From Sphagnum magellanicum (lineage: Eukaryota; Streptophyta; Sphagnopsida; Sphagnales; Sphagnaceae): 64,000 nucleotides of DNA. The stretch is taken from positions 15,116,026 to 15,180,025 of the forward strand of contig CM038924.1 in the NCBI GenBank assembly GCA_021904315.1. The letters are read 5' to 3'. Both the position numbers and the translations under genes were made by a program. A model generated the notes under the pieces. It made no database searches and was not told the DNA's origin. It was given only the letters and a program-made list of their open reading frames with translations. Shown here one piece after another: positions 1 to 12,399 of the stretch; position 1 is the stretch's first letter; each line of letters begins with the position of its first letter.

Positions 1-429
1 TGTAAGTGTCTTCCTTGAGTAGTTAGGTAATGAAAGTCCCTATTATCTATCTACATAAGGCACTTGATGGGTACTGGGTAGGGAGATAGATACCATTGTT
101 GGGCGGTTCTTGACTTTTATGAATATTGTAGTACACGAACAGTTTTGGTATAAATTAAATTATTTCTTATTTTGTCAAATTTATTTATTGTTTGTGCCGA
201 AATTTTAATAATTCTTATAAAATTGAAAATTGAAGTATTCAACTGATTGAACTGCAGACCTGCCAATCCTTGAATTTAAGAATGCAACAATTTAAGAAAC
301 TCACTTAGACTATCCACAAGAACAGCACTGCCATGTTTATCTTTTTTATAAACATTACCAATGCTGAAAGTTTCAGAATTAAAAAACCAACTGTTGAAGT
401 TAAGATTTGAGATTTAATTAATTATTTGG
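1..429. other. no gene; AT-rich DNA
   Basis: I see no coding potential here. Positions about 96-135 resemble the head of the GTTC-rich dispersed repeat found again near 23350, 26450 and 32200 (short shared string TTGGGC-GTTCT followed by TTTTATGAA). Confidence 0.5.
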
Positions 430-1170
430 CAGTTTGTTGCTGAATCTGTTTGGGTACTCTGGTAATCTTAGTTCTAGTTCTTAGAAAAATTGAGAATTGT
501 TCAGGCTCCCCAAAAATGAAACCCCAGGTCCAGTTCTGGAAATCAGACCTGGCTTTTGGTCGAGTATTGGGTAACCCGGTCTAGAACCAGCAGTTAACTT
601 CTGGTTAACCTCTGGTTAGTCCTTGCTTTCAAACCTTTTTTTCAAAAAGAAATAAAAAAGCCCAGGTTGAAGCCCAAGTTCAAACTGTTTAATTCTGGTT
701 CTAGAATTGGGTTTGGTTTTAGACCTGTTCCCAGTTCCAGAACCAGATCCAAAATCAGAACCAGTTCCAATTTGGTTTTCACTAATTGGAACTAGAACTG
801 GCAGTTCTAACCAGCCAAACTGGTAACCACACAAGTCTGGAAGACCAATGTTCACGTGCTTCTAGAATTTTCAGCTCCAATTCCAGGTTTGAAGCTAAAC
901 ATGGGCAGGGTTCCGATTTGGGGTTTGTAACTAAATATGGGCATGGTTCTAGTTTGGGGTTTATAAGTAAACATGGGTGGGGCTCGAATTTTGGTTGGTT
1001 AAATTTTTTGAAAAAGAGAAAAAATTAGATTTGGTTTGAGTTGAGTTCTACAATGCTAAGTGGTTCCAAATCCAAAATTTAAAAACTTTTAATGTTTGGA
1101 TGATTCACAGTTAATGGTTAGGTTCAAATAAGTTCTGGTTAGTTTTTGGTTAGGCTCCAATTATTTTGAA
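430..1170. repeat. GTTC-rich dispersed repeat (family R1)
   Basis: This stretch is full of degenerate GGTTCTGGTTC and GAACCAG units. It includes the block 'ctggttaacctctggttag', which recurs at 23590-23612 as 'ctggttaactcctggttag'. The layout matches 23345-23840. The short open frames inside it are by-products of the repeat and not genes. The family type is unknown, and I see no terminal repeats or target-site duplication. Confidence 0.55.
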
Positions 1171-1369
1171 GCTCAAAAAAGAGGAGTAAGTTGGGAACCA
1201 ACAACAATCCTACAAAACATGAATAACCCAAAGGAGAGGAGCCACTGAAGCACAAACAAGAACCCAAAAAAAGGACAAGAATAGCCCAAAGGAAAGGAGC
1301 CACTTGAGCAACCAAAAAAAAACATCAGCATGCAAAAGGACAAGGGAGACATCAAGAAATAGGAGACAC

Positions 1370-1540
1370 TGTGGGTGCCTACCAGTGTTGTGTGGTTATT
1401 TGATTTTTTAAATAACTGACGATTTTGGTTCTCTAAAAAAAACCATCAATTCCAGTCTTTTTACATAAAAAATCAGAATCAGAGAACCATTGGTTTTCAA
1501 AACGTCCAGAAAAGTCAAAGAACTTGACAGGTGTTCCTTT
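1370..1540. repeat. dispersed repeat (family R2), copy 1
   Basis: It begins near 'accagtgttgtgtggttatt' and runs through a 'gaaccattggttttc' block. The same order of blocks occurs at 23865-24100 and, more degenerate, at 11765-11910. In two of the three places it lies next to an R1 repeat, so R1 and R2 may be parts of one larger unit. Confidence 0.5.
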
Positions 1541-2794
1541 TAAGTTCTCAATGGGTTCTATTAGATTCTCAATATGTTCCCAAATTCCCAATGTGTTCCC
1601 CAACATGTTCTCCATAGCACCTCACATTTATCCCATATGCTTTTGGCACATGTTGTCCTTCTTTCACCTATATGAGTGGACCAAAGGGAAGGAACTCTGT
1701 ACTTCAAAATAGAAACTTCTACTTTGGGGAGCCTACATGGTTTTTTTTTGAGTGGTGGGCTAATAATGTGGCTAATTGCAAAAAAAAAAATTGAACTTGG
1801 GAAGCAGCTCATCTAATTAATAGGAGAGGTGAATAGGAGAACCAGACTGGCATCTAGCCTGGTATGGGAAAAACATGAAAATCCCATACCAGGACCAGGC
1901 TGGTTTGTTAAAAAATCTATACCAGACCAACATTGGTCATATTTACTTCTGTCAAAACATTCTGTCAGTAACCAGAGTTATTGGAAAACTCACGAGGATT
2001 TCCAGACTCCTGTGACCTAAAAATGGGGCTCTGCAGCTCTATCTACTATCCTGCCTGCATTGCCTGAGACTGAAATTGTTGCACAGAAGATAAGAGCCCT
2101 ACATTATCCACATCATCACCTCTAAAGACAACTCATATACAGGCCAAATTTTATTCATAGGGTCCTCGAAATGTGGTCCCAGTGGTCAACACCAAACCGC
2201 CGATATCAGCACCAAACTGTAGAAAGTATCACACTCTAATTATTACAATCTTTAACAACTGTAGACCAGAGACAATGGATCAGAGCTCTCTCTCTCTCTT
2301 TTCACCTCTGGTGTCTTTAGACAAGTATCATCCCATTCTCACAAAACTAGAAATACAAAACTTACACCCTTGGCTCATTAACAATCAATTCCCAGAACAA
2401 CATCCCTTTAGTCCCTAATCCCACAACAGAATTGACTTCAACCCATAATTTGGTGTAATGGGACTTGTCAAACTCATTAACCTAGACTCTCTAATCCTTT
2501 CCAGTTTTTTTATTTCAAGTTAAGGAAGATGAAAATTACTCTTGACATTGCCTTGTTCTATAATCTCACAAAAGTCTATATCTATGCAGAAAAATTAATT
2601 TTGATATAGTCTTTGTGAAGATCACATAATCAAGTAGCAACATCTAAAAACATTCTCCAAAAAACACACTATACTTAGCTTCTCAATGTTTGTCTTTGCC
2701 CAGAACCTTGCCCACCTTAAATCCCTCGCACCATACCTCCATTCCATCCTTCTTGCATACAAAACACACAAAAATCTTTGCACAAAGCATCGTA
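1541..2794. other. no recognised gene
   Basis: No convincing reading frame or repeat structure is visible. A short CT run lies at about 2285-2300. Small open frames here lack any recognisable motif. Confidence 0.5.
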
Positions 2795-2995
2795 TGTAGA
2801 AATCTTATTAGCTAGCACACAAACCATGTATAGAAAGAAGGTAATAATGGCAATGCCACTACTAGCCATTATCACCTTCTTTCATTCAAGGATAAACTAC
2901 TTCAAAAGTTGGCGATCGTGATCTCTGTGTAAAAAGAACAAAAAAAGAAAACCCTAACTATGTTTTGCTCTCATATGACATGTTATTAGGTTACA
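2795..2995 (-). repeat. LTR-like direct repeat, left copy
   Basis: About 200 bp, matching 8013-8225 in the same orientation and mostly identical by eye (shared core 'ggcaatgccactactagcc'). Read on the minus strand it starts TGTAA and ends TACA, as expected of an LTR. It sits just beyond the integrase-side end of the pol fossil. Confidence 0.6.
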
Positions 2996-5900
2996 TATGT
3001 GACCACTCCTAAATTGATTTAGCTACACCCTTGTAGCTTTCATCAAATCACGTTATAATATGAAAAAGTTGTAGATCCCTCTTAAGTTGTTGCCATCGAG
3101 CCTCTTCCAACCCCTTAATGATACAAAAGCACCCTCCTTCATTTAAATCAGTTTCATTTTTCCCATTAGCATATCCAACAAACAAATATGGCCCTTCCTA
3201 GCTTGCCTCTAGGGTTTTCTTTTTGCTTGGTTTTTTCATCTTCACGATATCCTTCCCATCAACGAAGCTTGGAAACATTTGCCTCCCTTTGTGTAGCGCA
3301 AAGGTCTTCTTCTGCTTTTATTGCGCCTTCTCAACATTCCCAAGAATGGCCTTGTGCATCCCACCAATTAATTCCATTTTAGAAATTACTTGTTCAGCCA
3401 TTTGCTTTACTCCAACTTCTACATCAAATTCTTGTGTCAACATATTCAAATGATTGTCCATTTTAAGTTTGAATCAGCGGCCCATAAGGATCATAAAAGG
3501 CGAAAACTTGGTACTAACTTGCATCCCACATTTATAACCATATAACACTCGTTGTAGTTGCAAGTCCCAACTTTTGACATATTATGGGAGTCCAAATGAT
3601 ACCATGTTTAATAGTCTTGATCATTCGTTTCACCATCCCATTGTAGTGTGGCCACTGAGGCGTTGTGAATTAATGTTGGATCCCATAAACCTTACACAAG
3701 TTGTCAAATTCTCTAGCCCATTCTCCACCATTGTTAGTCAGCAGACATCTTGGAACACCAAATCAATAAATTATCTCATCTTCTAGAAACTTTGTAGCTA
3801 TGGTAGTAATGTGATCAGGCATGACTTTAACTTCTCACCACTTTGAATAATGATCAATGGCCAATAAGATGTACTTATTGCCATTTTTAATTCCAAAAAG
3901 AAAACCGGTCGTATTTAATGTAATCATATAAAATAAATCATGAATGGGTATGCTTTAAGTTCCTTAACATCAAATTTGATGTTCCCTATTCTTTTCACCA
4001 TCTTACACTGGTGGCATGCCTTCATCACTTTGCCAACTTCTTTCGTTTAGTTATGCCAATAATATCTCCTGTAGATTTCTGCCAAGGTACTTTGTTCATT
4101 AAAATGTCCAAGGTCAACATGGATCTTTTCAATTATTTGTTGTTATTCATTAGGTTTCGGCATGGTCAATCCCTTGAAAATCAAAGTCTCCCCATGCTAA
4201 TAGTAGTTAAGGATGCATTTTTTGATTTTGTTGATTCTTGTGTTGTACACCCATCATACAACCTTCTTCCATTCAAAGACCATGAGGCAGTTAACATCTT
4301 GCCAAATGTCTAGGTTACGCTCATTGTCCCCATTGTCATCATCTTCTACTTCTAAATATTCTGCACTATCTTCACCAATTTCTAACATCTTTGGAGTAGC
4401 CATAGCCAATTCTAGGTGCAAATTGACATTAGTCAAGTATGTCATTTCTCTAGAAATTGTCGATAGTTTCTTTCTCTTCTGGTTGTGTGCTTGAAAGGTC
4501 TTAGTAGCCCTTGACACTCCATCTCTAGTTTGTCCCTTAGTTAATTCTATTATCGCATCTTGTTTTTCTAATTCCACCATGAGGATTTGTGGATTCTCAA
4601 GTTTGGAGGTGATTATTTCTTGATGTTTGAGACACATCCTCCCAATCCATGTCTGAATCCCCATTTTTTTGAACATTCGCATATCTTGAATTTTATCCCT
4701 AAAGTCCTCATCATTAGTTGTAGGATTGACAGGGTTGCGTTTAAACACATCTACATTGCCATGCTTGGCTCTTGCTTAGTGTATGATCTAAAGTCAAAAT
4801 CCTACAACATGTCAATCCACCTACCCCTTTTTCCATAAGCATCTGACATTGTTGCCAACTATTCCAAGGGCTTATGGTCAATCTTTAATGTGAAATGGTT
4901 CCTATGCAAGTACTATTTAAAGTGCATGATTCCCCAAATGAGTGCATAACATTGCCCTTCCATGGGATGAAAACATTGATGTACTGATGAAAGTCCCTTA
5001 CTAGCATAGGCTATCACATGTTTTTGTCACTCGTCTTTCTGGGACAAAATTGTGCCCACCCCCCTTGTTGATTAGTCCACATTTAATATGAATGTTTTGT
5101 TGAAGTCTAGTCGGAATAGGAATTGTGTTTCCACCAACACCCTCTTCAATAAAGACCCATTTGAAATTTACATCCTTTTTCATTAGCTCAAACAAAGGAG
5201 CATAAATTTTCACATACCCCTTAATGTAATTTTGATAGTAACCAGTTAGCCCTAAAAATGCATAGACATTTGTAACCAAGGTTGGTACTAAAAACTCCAC
5301 CATCACCTTAATCTTCAAAAGGTCTAACATAGTTTTTTTTTGATTGACTACATGCCCCAAGAAGCTTATGTGTTTAGTAGCAAAAACACATTTGTTAGGG
5401 TTTAGTGTTAGATTCACTTCCCTAAGTCTTGTTAACACCAAATGCAGGTGTTTCATGTGTTTATACCAAGAGGTATTGTGTATGTTTAGGTCATCCACAA
5501 AGACTTTTAAAAATTGTTGCATCTAATTTTGAAAAAATTTCGTCATTATTCGAGTGAAAGTGCTCGTGGCATTCTTTGAGCCAAATGGCATCCATCATTA
5601 TCCAGTTAAAGAGTCCTGATTTTGTTATGATTGTCATTTTCTTAATGTCCCTTGGTGCCATCCAAATCTACCAAAAGTCACTCTGCAAGTCCAATGTAGA
5701 ATAATACTTAAATTGATCCAATTGGTTGAAGATGTTATCAATCAATGGCATAGGGAATGCATCTCTTCAAATTTGCAAATTTAGGGGTCTATAATCACCA
5801 CAAAAACACCTACTTTTGTCCTTCTTGACTAGTAAGGTCATGTTGTAAACGTATTCTAAATTGTTGGAGTGCATTTTGCCTAGAGAAACCAGTGCCTAAA

Positions 5901-6675
5901 TTTGTTTGTTAACCTTTAACTTTTCGCAAAAAGATAGGCAATTAGGGGTGGTCCTACAAGATGGAAATCCCTATGTATCTCTATGTAGTGTTCCCCATAG
6001 AACAACATCCAAGCTTTGACTTGTTCCAAATAAAAACATTGGTAAATTGTTCCAACATTTGCGATAGTTCTTTGGACTTCTATGAATCGAACTTTGGATC
6101 CACTTTGATCCTTCCTTTTATATCTTTTCATCACTGATGGGTTTTAGCTCGCTCTTCATTTTGTTTCATTTTCCCTCCATCTGCATCGATTTGGAATAAT
6201 GCAAGTATGTTAGGAAGTTGACATTTGTCGATTTTTAAAAAGATCCATCAAATTTGACCCACTTTAGCCAATCTTGATAGTCATCATCCTCATCTAATGA
6301 AAATGATCCTTCCGGGATTCTTCTTGATTGTTGTTCAAAAGTCAAAGCTAACATATGTTTGGGAGCTTCGTTTTTGACTAATGCTTCCAACCCATGATCA
6401 CTTGGTTCCATTTTTCTATGCTTCTCTTCAAGTGCAAAATCAACCTAAATTACTTATCCTTTACATTTTCATAAGAATCAAAATGAATTTCTTCATATGG
6501 CTGGAAGAGTTCAGAGTGAAGTCCTTGTTTCAAACTTGCTATACCCCAAGTGCTTCTTGATTTTAATTGCTCCTGAATTTGCATTATTTGAAGCTTGGAA
6601 TCAAATGATTATTCATTTGTTGTAGTACATTCACCATATTCAAAGGTAAGATCTAAACATTAGCTCCTAATCCAT

Positions 6676-7495
6676 TGTTGCAACCCCACTTTGAAGGAGT
6701 TGTGAGGTCGCCACTCACACTCCCGAAAATGGGACTTGGGAGTCCTTTGAGACTCCCGAAAATTTAGAACGTGATTCTAAGGGTCAAAACACCTTGCATT
6801 GAGGCGTTCTTGGTACTGTTGGAAAGGTCTTGAAGTGTAGATGTCCAAAATGGCCTCGCATGAGCCATTTGGACATCTACAGCACAAGTTATGGTTGAAA
6901 GAAGGGCTAGGAGTCAAATTGGTAGTTTGACTCCTGACCACTAAAAGTCGGGAATTGACCTGATTCCGGTGTGTGTAGGTGAAGTGCGACACACAGTTGG
7001 AAAGCTCTTGAGGAGAGCTACAACTTTGGTTCAGACCTCGTCCCGATCCGAGTTCGGGGCGAGGAGTTATGAGTGTCCAAAGTCCCGAGAGTCTAAATTG
7101 GGACAGTTTCGGGACTCCACTTTGGGAGTCCCGAGAAAAAGAGCCATTTGGATGCAAGTCTCGTGGAGAGATGTAGAAAATACTATATGGGGGAAGGTGG
7201 TGGCTTCCCCCGAGTTCGGGCCATGGTGAGTCAAGTGAGTCCAAGTTGCCCGTGGCTTGTCCCAACACCAAAAAGGTGCAGAATGAGTTCTAACCCATTT
7301 GTGGGTTGGATTTGGATGTAGGACCGATAACTAAGTAAGCTTGTCCTCTTCCTAGTCTATCTCGGAGCTTTCAGCACGCCCCTCTCACCCCTTTTAGTGT
7401 TGGAAGCTAGGAGCGGCTCCAAGTCTTAAACTACTTTTGCAATTTGACATAGTTAGATCCCTTTTGGGTCTAACAAGGGACTTGGGAGTGCATCA
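6676..7495 (-). mobile_element. solo LTR (family L) inside the gypsy fossil
   Basis: An 820-bp block in inverted orientation relative to 14824-15737. On the minus strand it starts TGATGCACTCCC and ends GCAACA. It is flanked on both sides by the same five bases, TCCAT (6671-6675 and 7496-7500), a target-site duplication typical of LTR elements. No internal region is present, so it is a solo LTR. It interrupts the protease region of the older gypsy element and therefore inserted later. Confidence 0.85.
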
Positions 7496-8012
7496 TCCAT
7501 GGCACACTTGTATGAATTATAATTCAATGTTAACAATAACCCCTATCTTGATCAAGAAGTCCAAGCCTAACAAAACATCATACCCATATGTGTCCACCAC
7601 CATGAAATCCATTTTGCAGAATATTTCTCCCACATGGACTGGTAGTTCATTAATTTTGCCCATTGCTTAACTCACAACAATTGAGGCAATCTAATAAGAC
7701 TTCAAACTTGTCACCAAGTGCATAATGCCCAATTCTCCGACTACATTGGTAACTATGATTAACATTGAAACTTCAGTGTCGATTAGTCTTTGTAGGATGG
7801 AGTTGTTCACCTCAACTAGTAAATGGATAATCTTGTTGTGATTCCGGTTTATGTTGATCTTCTTCAGGCCAAGTACTGCTAGTGTAACAGATGCCACCTT
7901 GTCTGCATGTATTGCTTCATCTATTTTCTTCCTTGCTAATTTCACCAACCCCTCTAAATACTCCAGTTCTTCGAGTATTGTTAGAATTGTTTCCATTGGA
8001 CTCAAAGATATA

Positions 8013-8225
8013 TGTAAAAATCTTATTAGCTAACACACAAACCACACACATAAACCATGTATAAAAAGAAGATAATAATGGCAATGCCACTACTAGCCGC
8101 TATTGCCTTTTTCCATTCAATGACAAGTTACCAAAAAGTTGGTAGTCACCATTTCTATGCAAAAATAACAAAAAAAGAAAACCCCAACTATGTCCTATTC
8201 TCACATGAGATGTATTTAAATTACA
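8013..8225 (-). repeat. LTR-like direct repeat, right copy
   Basis: Partner of 2795-2995. It abuts the protease side of the pol fossil, leaving little room for gag. The primer-binding site and purine tract are not obvious, so the LTR reading rests on position, orientation and the TG...CA ends. Confidence 0.55.
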
Positions 8226-8450
8226 TTCTTATTTAGTTGATGACAACGACTAAAACACAGGTCCCAGAGCCTTGGAGGCTCTAAGTAAATGCAAAATTGA
8301 AGTTTTAGAACATTTGTGCTCCTTCAATTTTCTCCCAATTGAAAAAATGTTTTTGCCCAAACTCCTCTTACTTGGAGAAGCACAATGCATACCTCTAAAA
8401 TGAAATTGTTTTCCACTTTGTAACTTGGAGTGATACTTAATTGAATTATA

Positions 8451-8640
8451 GTTTTGCACCTTTGGTTTTGTTATTTTGAGGTTAGGTGTACTTTTTGGAA
8501 GGGCCCATGTTACTAGGACTCACACACGAGCCTTTTATTTTATTGCAGTTTTGCACCTAGTTTTGGTGTTTTGGGTTCTAATGTATTACATTTAAGGGTC
8601 CATCATAACAAGACTTCCATATCAACCTATTAAGGTGCAA
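8451..8640 (+). repeat. two diverged tandem units of about 97 bp
   Basis: GTTTTGCACCT occurs at 8451 and again at 8548. Each is followed by a similar GGTTTTG / GGTTAGGTGTA-type stretch and then by 'gggcccatgttactaggact' or its diverged form. No coding potential is seen. Confidence 0.45.
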
Positions 8641-9787
8641 AATCCTTTGTAGTAGCAATTGCCCATTTGTGGCATGTGTTATTTGTAATGACAAATTTGC
8701 ATGTTTCTAAGTTCTAGGGTCTATTTTCAATGAAATTGATTACCATCTTCTTTAATAAGAGGGTACATTCATAATAAAAGGAGCCAAAGAAGTTGTTGAC
8801 AATGTTTAAAACTGTTTTTACATTACTTTAGAAAATCACCATTAATTATATTTAATGAGTTATTTATCCATAATTTGTAATTGTGTTTTGGTGCTCATGA
8901 AATTAGACTCTTCTAAATTTGGAGTCATTTCACTATGTTATTAAAGTCTTTTGTCATACACAAAACACTTGTTGACAAGGTCCTTTTAAGGACTTAAAAT
9001 TTGAATGTGCTTTTTGTTACTCAAACCTTCATAAAATGTTTTCAAATTTATTATGAGTTATAATATATTTCATAAGAAGGGCCACATGTGTTTATATTTT
9101 AAATGCACATGTATTGAATTCTTTTAACATACGTTGTTGATTTTGATTCTGAACGTCCTTAATGGTCAAAAAAGTTCAAAATTTGTCATCATGGTTAAAG
9201 ATAGAATCATACATTTGACTATAATTTAGGTCCTCATGTAAAAAAGATAGTTTTTATTATAATATGAATCATGTTTGGTTTCAATATTAACATCAAGTCC
9301 CAGAAATTACATTTATAATACAGTTTTAATATTTAATAGAGCAATAAATGTAGGGCATGTGTAAAATACAGTCCTTGATATGGACTCCGACCTTGGTCCC
9401 AATGGTTCATTTTACTGTGCTTTTACCCAAGAGTGAACTAACACCTGTTATTATGTCAAGTTCCTTACCAGTATTGCCTGGGTTGTGGGTTTTTAGAGGA
9501 GCAGTGATGTGTGGGTCGTGTTTTTAATAAAATGGATGACGCACTGACTGGTTTTGGATCTATGGAACATGCTGAAACTAAAACCCATTGGTTTTGAGGT
9601 TGGCTCTACTGTTTAGACTGCTGGGTTCTCAGGTTGATGGATCTAGGGTTTACAAGGCTTGTCAATTCTGTGTTCAAGTTGAGGTTGGTTTTTAGACTTT
9701 GATTACATGATACTTCATCTCATCCTTCTGCAAGTTTTCCTCCATAACAAAAGATAGTGTTTGTTGGCTATGTGTGTAAATGAGAGA
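8641..9787. other. no recognised gene
   Basis: AT-rich DNA with no convincing open frame, transposon end or RNA gene. Confidence 0.5.
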
Positions 9788-9790
9788 CTA

Positions 9791-9920
9791 AGGCCCGCTT
9801 TACAGTAGGGGTCAGGGCTGGTGTACACAGCCATAAAATTCAGCACTTTTTTAGTAACTTAGGGCAGATTGAAAAGGTTTTTTTTCTACTTCAGCCTTGT
9901 CTCCTAGTGTAAAGCGGGCC
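9791..9920. mobile_element. short Harbinger/Tourist-like MITE (family M3)
   Basis: A 130-bp element with inverted ends: left GGCCCGCTTTACAGTAGG, right ending CCTAGTGTAAAGCGGGCC. It is flanked by TAA on both sides (9788-9790 and 9921-9923). A three-base TWA duplication with GGC-starting ends is the habit of PIF/Harbinger MITEs. A longer relative lies at 33126-33504. Confidence 0.75.
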
Positions 9921-9939
9921 TAAGGAATGATGTAGTTAT

Positions 9940-10550
9940 ATATGGTCACACATTTTCAGGAATGTGCATTGGGTAGTTCAATGTTTGGAAACTTGGTTGT
10001 TTATATTTGGTCCCACATTTTGACTAATGATCACAGGTTCCTATTGTGAACCATGAGTTCAATTTTTGGGAACTTGATATAAATTTGGTCCCGCATCTTG
10101 AATAATGTTCACCGACTACTATAGTGAATTGTGAGTTAATGTTTTTGGGGAACTTGGTTTTTATTTGGTGTCACATTTTGAGTAATATTCATTAGGTTCT
10201 ATTGTGAATTGTGAGTTCATTTTTGGGAGCTTCATGAAAAATTTCCTATTTGAAGTATTGTGAGTTCATTTTTGGGGAGCTTCATGAAACATTTCCTATT
10301 TTAACTATTGTGAGTTCATGTTTTGGGAACTTCATGATACATCTTCCTCTTTTATTTGTTTTCGGTTTATTTTTTGGGAACTCCATGAAAGATTTTCCTA
10401 TTTTGAATTGTGAGTTTGATCTAGCCCTTGGAGGTAGGGACATTTGGTCCCATATTTTAAGGAATATTCACCAAGTTTTATTGTGAATTTTCAGTTCATT
10501 TCTTTGGGAACTTCAGGAAACATTTACTATTTTAATTATTGTTCATTTGA
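9940..10550 (+). repeat. degenerate tandem array
   Basis: Repeated variants of two blocks alternate: one like 'atttggtcccacattttga' then 'gttctattgtgaattgtgag', and one like 'gagttcatttttggggagct' then 'tcatgaaacatttcctattt'. Units are roughly 60-100 bp and uneven. Related text recurs weakly at 11600-11790. The open frame inside is a by-product of the repetition. Confidence 0.65.
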
Positions 10551-11590
10551 ACTTGTCATAAGGTATAGAGCCATTACGTGATTATGCCAATCGTTACAAA
10601 TAATATGTTTCACAAACAACCCATTAACCCATTAATGGGTATACCTAAGGAAGAAAAAGAATACAAAAAAGACTCCACAAGGGGGAAAAAAAAAACAATA
10701 GTGGGAGTTTGGAGCTCGGTCTCTCAATCCTAACCCCGAATCCCTATACCCTAACCTGTATGCTATACACCTAAGACCTGGGCCTTGGGAAAGAGAAATA
10801 CCTTAACATTCATCAGGCCAGGTCTTCTGTCAGATCCAATTATCCACACGTCTTCTCAGGTTGAGCCCAGGGCTTGGTTTCCCCCACCTAGACTTGCCAA
10901 GCCAAATACCCAGCCTTGGCCCCCGGCTGAAAACCCAAACCTATTCAACACTGGTCTTTACCATGTTGATAAAGGTATGAGGCTGATATTGCCTCACCTC
11001 ATACTAGACTTTGTAGGGTCCTTACTACCAGTGTTGATACCAACTGCAGGTGTATATGCCATACCAACACGGATTCTAACGCTATAATAATCATAAGGTT
11101 TAAAAATATGTAGCAATGCCTCAAAATATCCAAAGAAATCATCAATTCCTGTATATAGGTGATAATCATATGCCCATTGCCAACCAATGTTTGTTTTCTT
11201 TTCCAAAATTTTGATGTAGTATCATTAGTGAGCATCCCAAGAAAGATTTAGAATTAACTTACCAACAAGTTTCCAGAAAATTATTATACAAACAGTAGAA
11301 AAAGATTTTTCTCTCAAACCAAAAAAACTTAGTTGAAAATGTGATGAAATTTTCCCCAAAGAAGTTTTATTTCCTAAAAAGTTGGCAAATGTTTTCCTAA
11401 GAAAAACAGGGATTTTGCAATAAAATATTCCCATTTTACTTGTTGAGGTTTAGGGTTTAGGATGCAAAAATTCGCCACAAAAAGAAACACATCCACAACA
11501 TTCATAAATGAATTTTTACACTGTTCTTTGTCATATATAGTTGGGTATAGCTTTATAGGCATGTTAATGCTTTGGTTGGCTTGACATTAC
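10551..11590. other. no recognised gene
   Basis: Mixed unique-looking DNA. The short frames on both strands have no recognisable motif and overlap one another, so none is called. Confidence 0.5.
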
Positions 11591-11764
11591 TGAATGATGG
11601 ATGTGATTTTCATTTTGTTTCACATTTTGTTCCACATTTCACCCAAATGTTACTTTAAAGTGGGAGTTAAGTTTTTGAGAAATTCTTGAACCATTTCCTA
11701 TTTTAACTACTGTTGAACTGATTTCAAGTTTCAAGGAGTGTTGGGTGTGTACTTCATTTTGTTA

Positions 11765-12030
11765 ATAATCACCGGTTCCTGTTTTGCTGAATAGTTCAGA
11801 ATCAGAAAATTGTGTGTTTTGGTTTTCTGAAAAAATTCAGAATCAAAGAACTGTCTACTCTGGTGATTTCACAAAACTCAAAGAACCACGGTTTTCATGA
11901 AAGAACTAGAAAAGAAGCAGACTTGGTTATTTTATTTCTCAATTTTTTTGAAAACTGTGATTATATATCTGAGCTGTTTCTTCCAGTTTTTGAGAATAGT
12001 GATTGTGAACCCAGTGAACCACCCTGATAA
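11765..12030 (+). repeat. dispersed repeat (family R2), copy 2
   Basis: This shares the block order of 1370-1540 and 23865-24180: 'cagaatcagaaaattg', 'ttcagaatcaaagaac' and 'aagaaccacggttttcatg'. It is more diverged than the 23.9-kb copy. Confidence 0.45.
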
Positions 12031-12399
12031 CCGCCTGGGTCCTGGTCCTCTTTCCAATACCTCCCCCCCAACTAGTGATTTGAACTTGCCATAAGTGGCA
12101 TAGACAATGCATCATTATTAAAAATTATTGGACTCTCCTGATTAGGCATTTTTGTCAATAGCTGGATGTGTTGTTCCTGCAACTCCAGTTATTAAAAAAT
12201 GTCCTTACAATTGCTAGGAATTACTAGGTTTTTTTTTAGTGTGTGTGGAGGGCCCTTTATCTTGAATAAAATTTCAACCTCAATGATGATGCCACCTTAT
12301 GCAAAAGGGTCTTGGGTGAACGAGCACCTACACTAGTACAATGGTCAAAACCTCAAAATCCATTTAAATTATTTCTGAATTTTAGAAATGTCCCGTGAT

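Larger units (their letters stand above)
2795..8225 (-). mobile_element. fossil Ty3/gypsy LTR retrotransposon
   Basis: Broken pol-type element read right to left. Recognisable parts in that order are an aspartic-protease-like region (about 7900-7500), reverse transcriptase (about 5800-5000, with FVDD and, further on, FLGHVV and FLGLTGYYQNYIKGY, the usual end-of-RT block of Ty3/gypsy), an RNase H region, an integrase core (about 3930-3440) and a basic C-terminal tail. I do not recognise gag. Direct repeats of about 200 bp at both ends look like short LTRs. Many breaks are present and the copy is clearly old. A solo LTR of another family is inserted at 6676-7495. The family assignment comes from the RT and integrase motifs. 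No target-site duplication was seen outside the end repeats. Confidence 0.8.

Noticed and set aside
6969-7271. Open frames of 86 and 164 codons near 7 kb
   Set aside because: Both lie inside the solo LTR, and similar frames appear in its other copies.
10250-10486. 78-codon frame near 10.3 kb
   Set aside because: It is produced by the tandem array; its protein repeats the same block (FGELHETFPIL-like).
9940-10550. Possible CRISPR-like array
   Set aside because: The repeats are degenerate, uneven and without distinct spacers, and the genome is a plant's.
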